Positions 35,292 to 35,673 of a stretch of 35,673 nucleotides of DNA are shown here, piece after piece. Position numbers and translations under genes: made by a program. The notes beneath the pieces were generated by a model. It made no database searches and had not been told where the DNA came from. It saw only the letters and a list, made by a program, of their open reading frames with translations. Origin of the DNA: an uncultured Burkholderiales bacterium (GTDB taxonomy: Bacteria > Pseudomonadota > Gammaproteobacteria > Burkholderiales > Burkholderiaceae_C); NCBI GenBank assembly GCA_903896615.1, contig CAITYM010000151.1, forward strand, positions 1 through 35,673, in the 5' to 3' direction. The first letter of the stretch is position 1. Each line of letters begins with the position of its first letter.

Positions 35292-35673
35292 GTATTTTCT
35301 TCTGGCTCCGTAATTTTGCGCTAAATAGCCAACTAGGCTTTGAGCCTATGTAGCACTAAGTGGCGCGTTACCCGCAGGTGGTTGGTACACGGCGTAGTCT
35401 GCGCTGTGCGATTGTTGCCCGAAATGCGCTTAGTTGCCTTAGTTCTCATGGTGGCAGATCAAGCACTTTTGGGATGATTTTGTATAGGATTATCAAAGTT
35501 CGGTATAGCGCTAGCTTTGTTGCTCAAATCTTGGGATAGGTTTAAAATTAAGTTAATGGGTTTGAATAGGCGTGACTTATCTGTACTGCCAGCTAACCCT
35601 TAGTTGTATTAACTGTAAGTGCGTATTTTGATAAATCCAGAACTCACCGAAAAAGTCATTTACTTGCTGTATA
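35292..35673. other. 382-bp terminal region without a recognised gene
   Basis: Neither strand shows a protein-like frame, tRNA or clear terminator. It is AT-rich toward the end (35460-35673) and could hold the promoter of a gene outside the window. Confidence 0.5.

Noticed and set aside
35292..35673. Possible partial gene or tRNA at the window end
   Set aside because: Both strands were read for an open frame reaching the edge and for T-loop (GGTTCGA-like) sequence; neither was convincing.

Overview
The window looks like chromosomal DNA of a fairly AT-rich (mid-40s % GC by eye) member of the Burkholderiales (Betaproteobacteria), near Polynucleobacter-like or related aquatic lineages. The evidence is the run sigma factor - DUF3619 - DUF3106 - RDD divergent from ilvB-ilvH-ilvC-psd-pssA-leuA, which I recall as typical of that order. 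The ThiE with a long N-terminal extension and the neighbouring bpt/aat genes fit as well. This placement rests on gene order and family recall, not on a search.

Layout. 1-0.8 kb: a toxin-antitoxin-like pair with its own palindrome and terminator; the toxin frame is broken at a homopolymer. 0.9-2.6 kb: a two-gene ABC-2 exporter. 2.8-6.8 kb: small accessory genes (VOC protein, SOUL haem-binding protein, DUF2805 protein, SDR, MFS transporter, MORN protein). 7.0-8.3 kb: glutamate dehydrogenase. 8.4-9.4 kb: a lone tyrosine recombinase. 9.5-14.0 kb: thiamine synthesis genes thiO-thiS-thiG-thiE on the minus strand, with thiD divergent. 14.0-14.6 kb: a LOG-family nucleotide hydrolase, followed by a 419-bp gap with two microsatellite-like repeats. 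15.1-17.4 kb: a tightly overlapping minus-strand operon (ECF sigma, DUF3619, DUF3106, RDD). 17.7-24.7 kb: branched-chain amino-acid genes ilvB, ilvH, ilvC and leuA, with phospholipid genes psd and pssA between ilvC and leuA. 25.1-29.98 kb: a D,D-endopeptidase, an IclR regulator, both N-degron transferases (bpt, aat) and a membrane acyltransferase. 30.0-35.3 kb: a class V aminotransferase, a small cupin and a very large FAD/4Fe-4S dehydrogenase.

Regulation that can be read directly: leuA is preceded by a complete attenuator (a 17-residue leader peptide with four consecutive Leu codons, a pause hairpin built on those codons, and a strong intrinsic terminator). A structured leader sits between ilvB and ilvH and may match the published ilvH RNA motif.

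Most genes are ordinary housekeeping genes and I do not see a clearly new multi-gene system. The most notable items are the frameshifted toxin, the compact leu attenuator, the ilvB-ilvH leader, a tandem duplication that multiplies the start codon of thiE, and several short tandem repeats in gaps (3.9, 14.8 and 31.4 kb).
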